NCBI RefSeq assembly: GCF_905147365.1
Contig: NC_056418.1
Span: forward strand, 2,014,001 to 2,078,000
Length of the DNA stretch: 64,000 nucleotides
Reading direction: 5' to 3'
DNA from: Aricia agestis
Taxonomy: Eukaryota > Arthropoda > Insecta > Lepidoptera > Lycaenidae
Every line of letters begins with the position of its first letter. The first letter of the stretch is position 1. The notes beneath the pieces were generated by a model that saw nothing but the letters and a program-made list of their open reading frames with translations, had not been told where the DNA came from and did no database searches. Below, one piece after another: positions 9,037 to 23,200 of this stretch. Made by a program: the position numbers and the translations under genes.

Positions 9037-9689
9037 GAAGTTACGAGCAGTGTTGCCAACTTAGTGGAATTTCCACTAGATCTGGTGGTTTAGACGTACC
9101 TTTCGGCGGGAAAAATTTGGTTTTAGTGGCTAGTGGATTTCTTAGTGGATTAGATTATTTAAGTTAGTGGTAGCTTCGACGTTAAACCACTAGAAGAACT
9201 GAACAAGTGAATGACAATGATTCCTCTGAAGACGTTCATCTTTACTCTTTAGTTAAGTATCTACTTATACTAAATATATATAAAAAGGAAAACTTTAGTT
9301 ACCTATGTACCTATGTACATTGTACATAGGTAACTAAAGTTTTCCTTTTTGTAGTAACAAAAATAATTATTTAATCATAATAATAATAACATTGTTGTTG
9401 TATTATCTTCAAATTATATTCAGATAGGTTGTTGTTGTCTTTACTTTATTTAGTAGAATTCTGGTGGTTTGAGAGGCCATTTATGATTTAGCTTTTAGCG
9501 GTTTCTGGTGGTTTACGCTGCTGAATTTGGTGGGTTAGTAAAAAAAAGTTGGCAACACTGGTTACGAGCGTCCGCGGTCGCCTGCCATTGCTGTACCTAC
9601 GAAAAGGTTCTTGTGGCGACTACAGCTGCTAGTTTATTGGTAAAAATCTTTAACAGAACGTGAAACGTGAAATTTATAAATATTTCAAC
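9037..9689. promoter_or_regulatory. Divergent dx / DIP1-like promoter region
   Basis: dx (minus) and the dsRBD gene (plus) start on either side of this interval. Without the hAT MITE at 9048-9560 and one target copy, only about 130 bp separates the candidate dx donor exon from the DIP1-like ATG at 9690. The unique part (9569-9689) is moderately GC-rich. No TATA box is evident. Shared promoter use is inferred from layout only. Confidence 0.45.
9048..9560. mobile_element. hAT-type MITE with 8-bp target duplication
   Basis: The element runs CAGTGTTGCCAACTT...AAGTTGGCAACACTG and is flanked by GTTACGAG at 9040-9047 and 9561-9568, an exact 8-bp duplication typical of hAT transposases. Its 513 bp carry no transposase. 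An internal near-perfect palindrome lies at about 9283-9350 (AAAACTTTAGTTACCTATG and its complement). Confidence 0.92.
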
Positions 9690-9705
9690 ATGTCCTACAA
9701 TAAAT
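9690..9705 (+). CDS. DIP1: DIP1-like exon 1 (start codon)
   Basis: ATG at 9690 encodes MSYNK plus one base before the donor GTAAGT. The exon 2 start completes a TAC codon. Confidence 0.75.
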
Positions 9706-12700
9706 GTAAGTATTTTGATCTTACAATAAATTTTTCTTCATTCAATATCCAAAGAACGAAGCCAACGTCGCCCGCCATTAAGCCGGACAAACCTAATAAA
9801 TCAATAAAAGCATATTTTGTTGATTAGGACTGAGTTTTCGTAATAATGATTTGAACAATAGCCAATATATTATGTCTAATTTACACCCTCTCCTTTAACA
9901 AAACGCAGAAAATTACATCCAACAATCTAGACGGGCATTGACCTAACCAAAAACCTAACTTAGACACTTCCTTTTCGCCTCAGGGCCCGCATCCGGCAAA
10001 AATAAGAAATTCACTGTATTACACCACCCAAAATATGGCTCCAAATAACTAGATCAAGTACAAGGACATATCTAGCTAAGCAGCAATTTGAATTTTGAAG
10101 TAACATTTTGAGGTGGTGTACCACCACCACAAAATGTTACTACAGTGAGTGTCATGGGCGCCGGCAGGGGGGTGCCAGGTGGTGCACTTGCACCCCTTGG
10201 GAATCTCGGGATCAACAGGAATTACTGAAATAAAAAGCCGTCCGTAACCTTATACCATGCCGTACTAAGATAGTTCGTAATGATTCTGAACTAAATGTAT
10301 TATGTTGACGTAAATAGACAGTCACTGTTGTTCGTAAAAAGAAAAGAAGGAAAACTAAAATCTGCACACCTTGGAAACTATTTCTGCTGGCGCCCAAGGT
10401 GAGTGTGTGTGGTAGGCATGCACTATATACATGGGCGTACCCAGGTTCTGGGCCAGGGGGGGGCAAATTACCCAGGTTCTGGTGCGGGGGGGGGGGGCAA
10501 ATTACCCAGGTTCTGGGCCAGGGGGGGGCAAATCAGATTTTTCATTAGCTAGGTGCTTATAAAGAATAAAAAATTCATAATTTTTAATTGTAAAAATATT
10601 GTATTGCAAACAAATGGCAAAAATTAGTTTTCTTAATTTTTATAGATAAAAGTACTTAGTAGGGACGTCAACATGATCCAGGGGGGGGCAGCTGCCCCCC
10701 GCCTGCCCCCGCCCCCCCTGCCCCCCCCCCCCCCCCCCCCCCCCGTTACGCCCATGACTATATACAAAACTTTATATTTAATTCCAGACAACACTCGTCA
10801 ATCTGGAGGACGCTACAATACTCCCGGCCGCTTTGTCCCTGCTGGCCAGGTAGGAAAATATCTTTTTCATAATATTTAAAATAGCCCGGCTTTCCTTACA
10901 AAAAAAGTTCATTACAATATGACTATACTTTGCTGAATTTTTTATGACAGTTTTCATAGATTTAAAACGATTTTCAGTTGTTTCATTGCTTTACTCCTAC
11001 TTTCTAAACAAGTAAGAAGAGTATTATTAATAGTTGGGGAGGGGAAGAGGGGATTTTGGGAGTAGCTCGAGCGTGTCAGATTAAGCTTGCATAGGCTTCT
11101 GGCATGTGTCTAGTTATCATGGTATAGAAATCAGATTTCTCAAGTGGTGGGTAAATTTTTTTTTTTTTTTTATATATTGAAATGCGTATCTGTCAGATTA
11201 AGATAGGGGATGTTTAGTATACCCCAAAGAAGCTTCCATATGAAGCACTGACGATTCACTGGTTAGGTAAGCCTGTAGGGACATTTTAAAATAATATAAA
11301 AAAATAAAGCTTCATATTTTCTTAACTAAGCTTTGCAGATGTTTTATTTTGCTCTAAACTAAATGATTTAGTCCTTGTTGTCTAAAATATATTTATAATT
11401 TACCTAAATAAGCAATTATCTGAATATATTTTCTTTTTAAAAACTTTAAAATGGCTGCAGTTTCTGAACCCACCGCTAAAATAAAAGAAACACTCTTTTT
11501 TTTTTTTTATCAGCTTTACCTAATATACAAAACCTACTAGGTCTCCATGACGCTCGAGTGACTACAAAAATAGCACCCTCCCCTCCTCTACTATTATACT
11601 CCAACCACATCCACAAAAATCTTACAATAGACAAACTGTCTAATCGTATTTGCATTATACAGCACAGGAGAGCCCATATTCCGGAGCTGGCTGCCAGTCC
11701 TCTGATTAGTTACCAGTCTTCCTCTGGGTGTGCCAAACTATGCCTGACAAGTTGTACAAGGTGCAAACACAAGTTTGACATCTTATATGACATGTACCTA
11801 CCGAATAGGTCAAATTAGACATTATATTCATTAACAATAACCAAAACACATACCTCAAAAAGATTATATAATGTGAAATAATGGCTTGATTGGGTATGTT
11901 AAGTGGCACTGTGTCGGCCGTCCAGAGGGAGTCTGAGGGCCGAGAATACACTATGGCCGTGAGCCCAAACACTCGCGGACATACAGGCTTCTCTAGACTT
12001 AAGTAGACAGTAAGCTGCCACACTTGCCTCCCGTGCCCACGGCCTGCCGTAATTGCAACAGAACTGAAATATGGTTTATAATATCTGCCAGTAAAATTAC
12101 CTTATTCATATCTCTTTTATGTCATTAGTAGAAGAGCTATGACACGGATGTCATTTTACTGACTGAGATTAAAAATCTGAATAGAAATGAGCATCCATAT
12201 AATGTTACAATTTTGGTAGTGCTGGGTCATTTGAGGGATTTGTCGGTTTATGTTGGTGTGTACACATTCTTGTTGTGTGAAAGTTGTATGAAAGGCATCT
12301 GTCAATTCTACTATTCATACAATCTTAATTTTACCACAGTGTTTTGCCTACACTGCCTAACAACATAATTCATGTTGGTAGGCAGTGCATTACGGCTCCC
12401 AAATAACATTGTAGTATAATTTAGACTTCGTAAAAAACTTTTTAATTTGGATATAGACCTGGTACAATGTTGTAGGATTTAGATTCTTTCACACTAAGTT
12501 AAATGGTTTCAAAAAAAGTTTTAAACAGCTATCGTCACAGTATTAATCTTAAAAGAATTACACGTCAGTGTGTATGGTGTATGAATGTGTGTGTTTGTTG
12601 TGAGTGTGTGCGCACCACCAACTCGGCTGCTGTCGCCAGCTGGGGACGCCGCCAGCCAAGAGCTACGAGGTCCCGGAGACGCCGCAGCAGAACTTCGACA

Positions 12701-15700
12701 ACACACAGTTCAGCACTCAGTTCAACAACGTCGTCTCTGTGAGCAACGTAAGTACCACAGGATAAAATTCTTACTATACTCCACTCGGGCTAGCTTGTCG
12801 CAAGCGGTCGTTGACTCCCTGTCAAAAACTTGTCATTTTCCATATAAAACCACAATTATTGTGGTTTTATATGGAAAATGACAAGTTAGATAATGTTTAT
12901 TATAAACAATATCTGACACTTCATTGTCGATTGCGGTTTAAGGAAAATGACAAGTTTTTGACAGGGAGTCAATGACCGCTAGCACAGTATAGCAATATGA
13001 CATATCCCTACAGTAGTGAAACGAATGTACTTGCGCAGAGCAACGGAGGGGTACCCGCGGGGAAGCGGGCGGCGCGGGCCCGCGTACACAAACTCGCGGA
13101 GTTTGTGTACCTGCGCCCACAGGGGTTACGTTGGCGCGTTGTCTACGAATTTTGTGTTGTAAAACGAGAACTTATCTTATAAACAATGGGATATTATAAT
13201 AAATGTTCAGTGTACGGATGTAAATCTGATTCAAAAAACAAAAAGGGTTTAAATTTTCATAAATATCGGCTCACAGTTTACACTAATATTGTGTTGGCCT
13301 TGGCGGCATGTATTTGCATCTCTGTTTTATTGTTTACGTTGTAAGAAGTGTAACAAGGAGAGAAACAATATAGAATAAATTAAAAATCTGTCAAATACCC
13401 TGTTACGTATGTTTTCATAATTTATGGGATAAATTAATATTTATAATATTTTTAGCATCATCATTGATCAACTATACAGGGTGTCAAAAGACCGATTCCG
13501 ATAACTTCGTGGGGTTATTATAGGGCATGAGATATATCCATTGGTGCAAGAAATTTTCATGTAATCGCCAGTTTTTAAAATAGTCAAAATTTTCAACACG
13601 CAATGTATAATGCGTGCAGTTAATGCGCGATAATATCGCCCGCCGCCGATGAATGAAACCCCGGGCCGAGCCGGCCCCCCCGCGCCGCCCGCGCCGAATA
13701 CCGCGCGCGCGGCTCTGCGCTACTCGTAGTCATGAGTTAAGACAAAACAGCTGATCGTGGTGTGTCCTATACCCTAGCCCGTAGGTAGTGAATAAACTAC
13801 CAATATTGTAATGATTATTAAATTACAATAGTTTTCACGATTTAACAAAATGTTACAATTTATTAATTACCGTTTCTCAGGTTTTTACTCAAAAATACTC
13901 AGTTTTTACTTCCGGCCAAAAAGGAAAAGAAATCATAATTCACATCCGATCATCATCCGATTTACACATCTGTAAAAATACATACACAGTTACCTACTGC
14001 ACCTCTCAATACCTATCAATGGAAAACATACGTGATAACATGTTCACTGACCTGTGATCAGCTGTCTGCTTTTATGAAATGCAGTTCGAACTGTGTTCCA
14101 TGATCCATCTAACTCGATGTAGATTGCAGAGTTATTCAACACTTAACAAAAGTAATTACAGGAGACATTCCAATTCTTTAAACACTTTTTATTGCACTGT
14201 TTAAACCGCACTATCGTCTATCGACGACGATGTTCACCTGTTCCTTAAAGCATCGCACATTCATCGGACGTATCTTGTCACGGCCCGTTATTAATTACAA
14301 ACATAAAAAAAAATTGTTAACAATACACAAAACAAGCAATAATATGACATCTAAACGTAAAATTACAAAACTTAAACAAAAACGTCACAGTACCTACACC
14401 AGCACGGCGCGTGTTAGACAGCCGACTGAACAAAATTGAAGAAAAAACTTTGTAAAATAATAGGGATGTATCCCTGTGCAATGTGAATATTTTGAGTAAT
14501 CGATAATTTTTTTATCGATAAATCGTATTAATTGTTTTACATACGAGTACGTATTGATTACTGTCAAACTAAAAATAAACAAATACCTACTCAATATTAA
14601 GAAAAGCGACAATAATTAAAAGTTATTTAATTAATTAGGTATTAAAGTATTTTAGACGCGCATAACGCGTACCACGGTATAACAATCACTTTATCACGGT
14701 AATGTAGGTATCGAATTTAAAAAAATGAGATGAGATCTACTAAATAATAGTTATAATTTTTATTATTTAATGGTAATTTAAATATCGACTAAATAGTATT
14801 GAATTTATAGGGTACAACACTTAGATTGTCCTTGAAATGGATTAGCGACACGTGCGTCGGGCACCTGCAGAGCGGCGCGCTTTGTCGGCGCCGCGATCAA
14901 AGCAAGCCGCCGTTCGGTGTCTTTTGACTACTTCCGAAAGTCGATACACGACGAACATTATTTCAAAAATTAAAATAGATTTTTTAATTTAGTAGCCATT
15001 TGAGCATTGAGGTAATAGGTTGTTAGAGTTGTTAGGAGATAAGTTTGATTTTTTAACAATTACTTCAAGTATCAAAACGTGGTAGTAGGGTATTGTGTAA
15101 AGTGTTAATAATTGATTATTATTTCAGTTGTAATAAAATACTTTGTGGTGTGTGTTTTTGACGTTCTTGGTGGTGACTGGTCTTATTGCTTGGTGTTAAG
15201 GACTATTTTCAAAATGCATTAAGAAGTAAGAACACTTGAACTCAACATTTTTCACGTAAGTTAATTGCCAGTTTTATGTATGAGGTTTTTTCGTGTATCA
15301 TCTGTTATTTCGAGTGATAAGTGACGATTGCGGATAAACAGTTCATCCGCATAGGTTTCGTTACTTACGATGAACTTTTTAACTAGTCTAATAATCTTAG
15401 AAGTTTGCCATACTGTCGTAAGTTGTTACACATGCACAGACAGTTACTTACAGTTTTCTACATGAGCTACCATTAAACTCTTAACACTGCAAGTAGCTTA
15501 GATGAGAGGTTTCATGGGTTTGAAATTGAAAAGACATACATTAGGGTTTCTGTGTGTTCTGTCGTAAGTCGTAACTCGTAGTGTATCGTCATTCGTCGCA
15601 TACGACCTTTCGACTTAGCGTGCGTAGGGCGGAGCTAACAGCTGATTAACGCGGTCAACGTTCTCGGGTTTGTACTCGGAACACGAGAACGTTGACCGCG

Positions 15701-17196
15701 CGCTTGCAAAGGCTTATTGGGGTAAAAATAATAAAATTTAAAAAAATATTTTAAAATATTTTTCTATGTGGTTTATTATCATGTTTAAAGGGTTTTAATT
15801 ATAAAACAATAAAGAATAAAAAATTAAAAAAATTAAAAAAAAATTAAAAAAAAATACATATTCGTAATCAGAAAATGTAGTATAATCATACCCCAAAGTT
15901 ATCGGAAGTGGTCTTATTACACCCTGTATATTATTACTAGCTGTTGCCCGCGACTTCGTCCGCGTTAGCATAGTAGATCACATCCCAACTCCCTATTATT
16001 TATTATACAAAAATATTTAATGTACAGAATTAACTTTCCTACGATTTTATTATACATATATACTTAGATGTTCCGCGTAGGAATTTTACGCTACCGTTCA
16101 TTTTTCCGCAAAAAATAGCCTATGTCCCTTCACGTAGCCTATTCTTCATGTTTGCCAAATAACATAAAAATTGCTCCAGTAGTTCTTAAGCCCTTTCAAA
16201 TGATTTCCCCCGTTTTTTTCATATTTTCCACTATTTCTTTGCTCTTGTTAGTTATAGCGTGATGAAATATAGCCTGCTAGTTGTTGCCCGCGACTTCGTC
16301 CGCGTGGACTTCAGTTTATAACGCGCGATGTCAACAAAATTGGTGTCAAAAGCTTTTATAAAAAAAACCCTGGTACCCCTTAAATCAAAACAGCTGTGCA
16401 GTGTGCACATAATATTTCATTTTTAAAATTAAACTTTATAATATTTTATGCCAAATTTTAAAGCTTATTTAGCCCCCCCAATTACACAACCTTACCCATA
16501 AACTATTTATCATTGATAGGTTTAAGGTTACGTCACAAAATACTGACTTATTAAATAACGTAAAAAAGAAATAACAATCGAAAAAAATCGAAACTCGAAC
16601 GTATTATGATACCACCTCTTATAGAAAGATGTTGGGCAAGCGTTAGCGCGATGTAAGAGACGCACGGCGCCATCTAGTATGAATTTTTGGAACTAACTTA
16701 ATTTGAACAAATTTTCGTATTTTCACCCCCTTACAACCCTTTTTTCCAGTAAAAAAGTAGCCTATGTCCTTTCTCAGGCTTTAGACTATCTGTATACAAA
16801 ATTTCATTACAATCGGTTCGGTATTTTTGGCGTGAAAGCGAGACAGACAGACAGACAGAGATACTTTCGCATTTATAATATTAGTATAGATAGCCTTTCT
16901 CGATAAATGGGCTATCTAACACTGAAAGAATTTTTCAAATCGGATTAGTAGTTCCTGAGATTAGCGCGTTCAAATAAGCCCTTTCATATAATTTCCCCCG
17001 TTTTTTCCACATTTTCCTCTATTTTTTCACTCCTATTAGTCTTAGCGTGATAAAATATAGCCTATAGCCTTCCTCGATAAATGGGCTATCCAACAGTAAA
17101 ATAATTTTTCAGATCGGACCAGTAGTTCCTGAGATTAGCGCGTTCAAACAAACAAACAAACTCTGCAGAATTATAATATTAGTATAGATAATATAG

Positions 17197-17271
<75 letters not shown>

Positions 17272-20200
17272 AATCGCCGAAGACTTGTTGCGTCTTTTCA
17301 AAGTCGAACCCTATGGCGTCTACCATTTCCAATGACTTTTTAATTGTTATTCGTGCGAATATAGTTACATTGCTGTCATGTGAATTCTATTGTCGACGAG
17401 AAATTTTGTTTACGTACGAAAATTAGATATTCAATTTGAAATAATTCTCGCTGGTTTGTTGCTTCCGTTCTCGATGGAAATCATGTGACACATTGTATAT
17501 TTTTGTATTCGTTCCATGCATTTAATCGTTTTTCCTACATCCATTTAAATGTATGGTTATATTGATACCGTATATTGTACTATATTAATTCCATGCATTC
17601 TACTAATTAAATGACTCCTTCCTATATTTGAGATTATATCGGTACCGTATATTATTTTTGTATGTACGCTATAAACTGTTGAGTTTGTTGCTTCCTCCTA
17701 ACCTTATATGTTATATCGATACATACATAGGTACCTATATAATAGATCCCAATAAATTCATTGCGTGATGTGGTCTCTGTCTACCCCAATGAGGGACAGG
17801 AGTGACGATATGTATGTATAAATAGAGAATCATCCCTCTTTATGAAGTCGATTAAAATGAAATACTTATTTCTATAACTTGGAGTACATAACAGACATTA
17901 AAAACAAGTTATCCCTATATTACATAGATTAATTAAATTTTAAATTATAATTAGGTAAGTCCGCTAGGCTAACTAAAAAATATTAAGGATAATTATGATA
18001 GATATGATCATTTTATTTATGTGAGCGTGTTTCTTCTGAACTTAAGTATGAACACAAAATAAAACAATTGTTTCGGTAGTAGGTATTTTTAAGTTTTATT
18101 GTTTAAAATTAAGTAGGTACAATAATAAACCCATAGTCATAATAATCAAAGTGTCGGACAAATCAAATACACCGAAATAGGAACATAAAAGTAATTTAAG
18201 AAATTAACAATTTTAAGAACGACCAGTTGAGAGGCTAATTTACTGTGACATTGACTATAGTTAACTTGTGTTTGTAAGCAATACTAGTTTTCAATCGTGG
18301 CTCTGCCCACGTGACAAGTTGATAAAATTTAACAAATTGAAATTCGTTATTAGCCGCTTAGGCGTTAAAAAAATAAAACAAAAATGCTTAGAAAAATATT
18401 AACCTGAAGAATCACATATCAGACATACCTATCAGTACAAAGTCTCAAAAAAAGGCCCTTTAGGCGTCGAAAAGAAAAATAAAAACGTTTAAAAAATTAT
18501 TAACGTACCTATCAAAAATAAGATAAAACAGTCCAAAATCTCAAAAAATTACACAACTACACAAAAATTACACAACAATATATATACTTTGTTTGTAAAT
18601 TTAAATTATGGTTATTATCTATAATAGTACCTATTATTTCTGTTTATTTGTTTTGTACAAAAAGAGGACGGTATTTGATTATAATACAAGTTCACAATAA
18701 TAATAAATTTTTTCGTAAGTAGTAGGTTAACGCGCGCGCGTAAACAAACACGACGCGACGTTGCGTTCTGTGCTGTGATAGTCATAGTCAATCATGGTTG
18801 TCGTGATTGATGTAGATCGTTTCGATCGTTTTTTGTATTGTTTATTGTATCTTCTTCTTCCTAGTCGTATCCTCATGGCTGAGGAACGTGACCACCAAAA
18901 TTTGCTTTCTGGGATAGGGCTCTCCACTTGTCTCTATTTTTGGCCTGATGAAATGCCTCCTGGAACGTGCAGTCAGCAGCCTTGACAATCGCGTCTGTCC
19001 ATCGTGTAGCCACTCTGCCTCTGCCTCTTTTCCCCTCTAATTGCCCAACTAGTATGAGACTCTCAAGATTATTAGGCTCCCGGCGGGCTATGTGGCCAAA
19101 AAAGGCAAGTGATCGTTGTAGACAAAGCGTGGACAGGCGGGTGGTAATTTTGAGTTGCTGAAGTATAGACGTGTTGGTCCGGTGTGCGGTCCAAGGGATG
19201 CCGAGCATTTTACGCCAGCACCACATTTCAAAAGCGTCAATCTTAGCTCGAGTACGTGCTTTTAGTGTCCATGTCTCGGAGGCATATAAAAATATTGAAA
19301 AGATTAGGGAACGCATTAGTGTTATTTTTGTGCTACGATAGATGTTCTTATTCTTCCATATCTTTTCTAAGCGCCCAACCGCAGATTTAGCCATCTGAGC
19401 CCGTCGGACAACCTCCCTCTCGCAGTTACCATTGTTGCTAATCAACGATCCCAGGTAGACAAACTCCTCTACGGGTTGGAGATCTTGTAGTAAGGATGTC
19501 TTTTGTATTTGGTTCAGCTTATCAGTTTGGTTTTATTGCGATTGATTTGGAGGCCAAAGTCTCGACTAATCTTTTCGAGCCGCGCTAGAAGTTCAGCAAG
19601 TTTCACTTCGCAAGTACTTATAAGCGTGGTGTCGTCAGCGAACCTTAGGCTGTTGAGAAGGTATCCGTTAATTTTAATACCATCCTCCCAATCTTCCAAC
19701 ACTCGACGCATTATATATTCGCCTACGAGGTTGAACAGCTGTGGAGAGAGGATGCAACCCTGTCTGACACCACGCTCTGTAGCAAACGGCTCTGACAGAT
19801 CATTGTCTAATCGCACCCTTGATCGACCTTCCAGATAGAGGTTTTGTACCAAAAATATGAGATGATCGGGGACGCCCAACTCTCTCATCACCTCCAGCAT
19901 TTTGGACCAGACGATGCAGTCAAAGGTCTTAGCGTAATCCACAAAACAGAGTACTATTGGGACATTGAATTCTCTGCTCTTTTCTATCAGCTGACGGATG
20001 TTTAGGATTTGTTCTCGGGTACCCCTGCCCTTTACGAATCCCGCCTGCTCTTTGGATATCTGTCTAGTTATATAGTGTGCCAATCTGTTATTTATAACAT
20101 GGAGAAGAATCTTACTGGCGTGTGAAATAAGTGAGATGGTCCGATAATTTCCACACTTTTTAGTCGACCCTTTCTTATGTAGTGGTATCACGAGAGATTC

Positions 20201-23200
20201 TGTCCAATCGTCTGGCCATTGTCCTGTTCTCCATACTTTAAGACATATTGAATGCATTACTCTGATTCCAGACTTACCCAAGCTCTTAAGCACTTGTGCC
20301 TGTATACCATCTCCACCGCAAGCTTTTGTTTTGAGCTTATTTATAGCTGCTTCTACTTCATGGAGAACGATGTCGGGTTCTTTATCTGTAAAATCTAATC
20401 TAGTGTCAGGTTCATCAGCGTCATATTTGTACAGGTCTTGGCAGTAGTTCCTCCATCTTGTCATCACTTGGTTCTTGTCTAAAATCAGGTTACCCTTTTC
20501 ATCTTCTATGTTCCAAGATTTTGATTTTCGTTCCCGTGTGAGAATTTTTACCTTTTGGAACATGTCTCTTGGATGTAGGGTATCAGAGTGTGTTTGTATA
20601 TCTCTACATATGGAATTGATATATGCATTCTTGTCATGTCTACAGAGACGCTGTACTAGTGAGTCAAGTTCAGAGTATCGCTGATGTTCTTCCTTTGAAC
20701 GAATTCCTCCAGTCTTTAGAGCCTTTCTTTGTGCGATTGCCTCCCAAGTGGTCATCCACTCAGATCTAGGGTGTTTTACTTTCCGTCCATTTGTGATTGT
20801 TCTAGTTGTCTCTTCTAATGCGGCCTTAAGCTGATTCCATGATGTATTGGCTGAGTCAAATGGGCAATACGTTTCACTGTCCAGTCGAGTTTGTAGTGTG
20901 TCCTCAAAAGCTTTCGCTTCTTGTGTTAGAAGAATATTTTTGGATGGTGGAGGCTTTGAAACTACTTTGAGGCGGACTCTGTATTGAGCTATTAACAGCT
21001 GATGGTCGCTGCCACAATCTGCACCCGGAAAAGTCTTTGAGAGAGTTATGCACGACTTCCATCTGCTGCTGATTAATATGAAGTCAATCTGATTTTTATG
21101 ACCTGTTGGCGATCGCCATGTCCATAAGCGTCTTGGATGTTGTTTATATGCCGTGTTAGTTACGAATAGCCCTTTTTCAATGCAAAACTCTAACAACATC
21201 TCACCTCGACTGTTGGGGGCTCCTAAGCCGTATTCCCCAATAACATTCCTTAGGTGTTGATCATTATCAGTGTGCCCTATCTTAGCATTAAAGTCTCCCA
21301 GGATGATAGTACATTCCTTCTTTGGTAACGCTTTGCAGGTTAATTCTAGCTCGTGGTAAAATTCCTCCATCTCTTCTTCGGTGGCTGCAGTGGTCGGCGC
21401 ATAGACCTGTACAAAGTTAATTGGGTGTGGATGGGCTGAAATTTTTAAGGATATAATTCTATTGTTGATGGTATTATACCCCAATACCTTGTCTCGTAGC
21501 CAGCTAGCAACTATGAAGCCCACACCACTAAAACTATTGTCTTGCCTGTCAGAGTAGATTACCATATTTCCTTCAGGTGTGATGTGGTATCCGTTATCTT
21601 TGACATGGGTCTCACTCAATCCTAGTATAGCCAGATTATAGCGCTCCATCTCCGCTTCAACAACTTCGATTTTTCCTGGCCTTAAAAGTCGACGGACATT
21701 CCAGGTTCCTATTGTTATTGCCCTTCCCTTGGGTGTTAGTTTGCTAGAGTAAGATGTTATGTTTCCAACAGTAGCAGAGTTTCTGCAAGCAGCCTGCTGG
21801 TTAACTGACCTGCAGCCGGTAGCCAATTTCACACCAGTCGGCCCGGAACCAAGCTGGCGCCGAGCGTTAGTCGGGTCGCATGACATCATATTATCTCTGG
21901 TGGCGTTCTTAATCATGGTGGTTTTCTTGGGATTATAGTCGCGGTAGTTTCCCGTTGCTTTCCGCGCTAGACTTTTTGAGGGTATTTAGTCCTCAAGGCC
22001 ACTACTGCCTAGGAGTCAGGTTATCATATCCGCCGCCTGAGACTCGGCGTTGTTACTCGTTTAGCACCACCCGGGGGACACGTGTAGGGTAGTAAAAGGT
22101 AATTCCTACGGACGCGAGTAACCACCGCCCCCGTTTATTGTATCAAGTTTGATTAATTTTAAACATTGATTTGATTTGTAATCTAATTTTAATTGCCTGA
22201 AATGTAAAATCAGCGATATGCGATCAAAGGGTCCGGTGGCTTTAACACAGGTTATACTGTAACCTAGCTAAGCTGCCAGTTGCGATCTTAACATTCTAAT
22301 ATAAAAAACCATTGAAAATAAAATAATTTGCATGTTGTAATTGTCTAGATTAAGGTTTTTATGTTATCGAGCTGAATAAAAGTACATTATTATTATTATA
22401 AGTATGCCATCACAGTTACTATAAATCTTGTCAAGGGTGTCGATTTATGAATGAAGAAAGTCAAGATTAAAAAAAAATCTCAGAACACTGTACAGTGTAC
22501 AGCCTAGCCCATGACCCGGTAACCACTTGACGTTGAGTTTCGATGCACTTGTTTGGGCTATTTCACTTCTCATTACCGTGGCTTTCTAATAGCGAAAGAA
22601 TTATTTAAATTGGTTCAGTAGTCTCGTAACTCGTAAGTTAAATAGTAATAAGCAAACGATTAAATATTTCGTCTCTACAATATTAGTAAGTATAGATATT
22701 TAAAAATACATTAGTCCCAACCCAATTCGCAGTCTAAACTCAGTCACTGATGGGCTTTTGTTTAAAATATACAATAGGTAAGTACTTATCAAAGAAAATC
22801 ATATAGGTAGGTATGTAGGTAGGGACATAGTAGTTAATACAATCGATCCAAAATACTTTTAGACAGGTAAGTATATAAACAGTTCAACAACAAACAGGAC
22901 ACTGGACGTCAGGATAATGATCGTAAATTGCATATTTATTTGTAAATAAATATGCTGCACCAGAAAAATGAAGATTTATAAAGCGATTTTATGTTCTTTC
23001 GTTTCATAGGTAGAACAAAATGATTTGTAATAATATTGATATTATTCTTGGTCGTTGCACCACAGTTAAAACATTTTTTTTTTTTGTATTACAAAATGGG
23101 TCGATGGCCAAGGCCTTATTTTGTCTTTAAAATAGTTTTTAAAATCACTTCTTTTAAAAAAAAACGATCTACATCAATCACGACAACCATTGACACGACA

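Larger units (their letters stand above)
17268..22902. repeat. Duplicated block, left copy (5.6 kb)
   Basis: It begins TTTAAATCGCCGAAGACTTG and ends with AACAACAAACAGGACAC. The same sequence in the same orientation runs from 26767 to 33258. Homology covers an RTE LINE and about 1.5 kb beyond its presumed 3' end. Differences are scattered substitutions, a ~50-bp segment present only here (about 22010-22060) and an 839-bp LINE present only in the right copy. Confidence 0.88.

Noticed and set aside
11558..11818. Cysteine-bearing 86-residue open frame in DIP1-like intron 2
   Set aside because: No domain recognised, and no splice sites in matching phase to the neighbouring exons.
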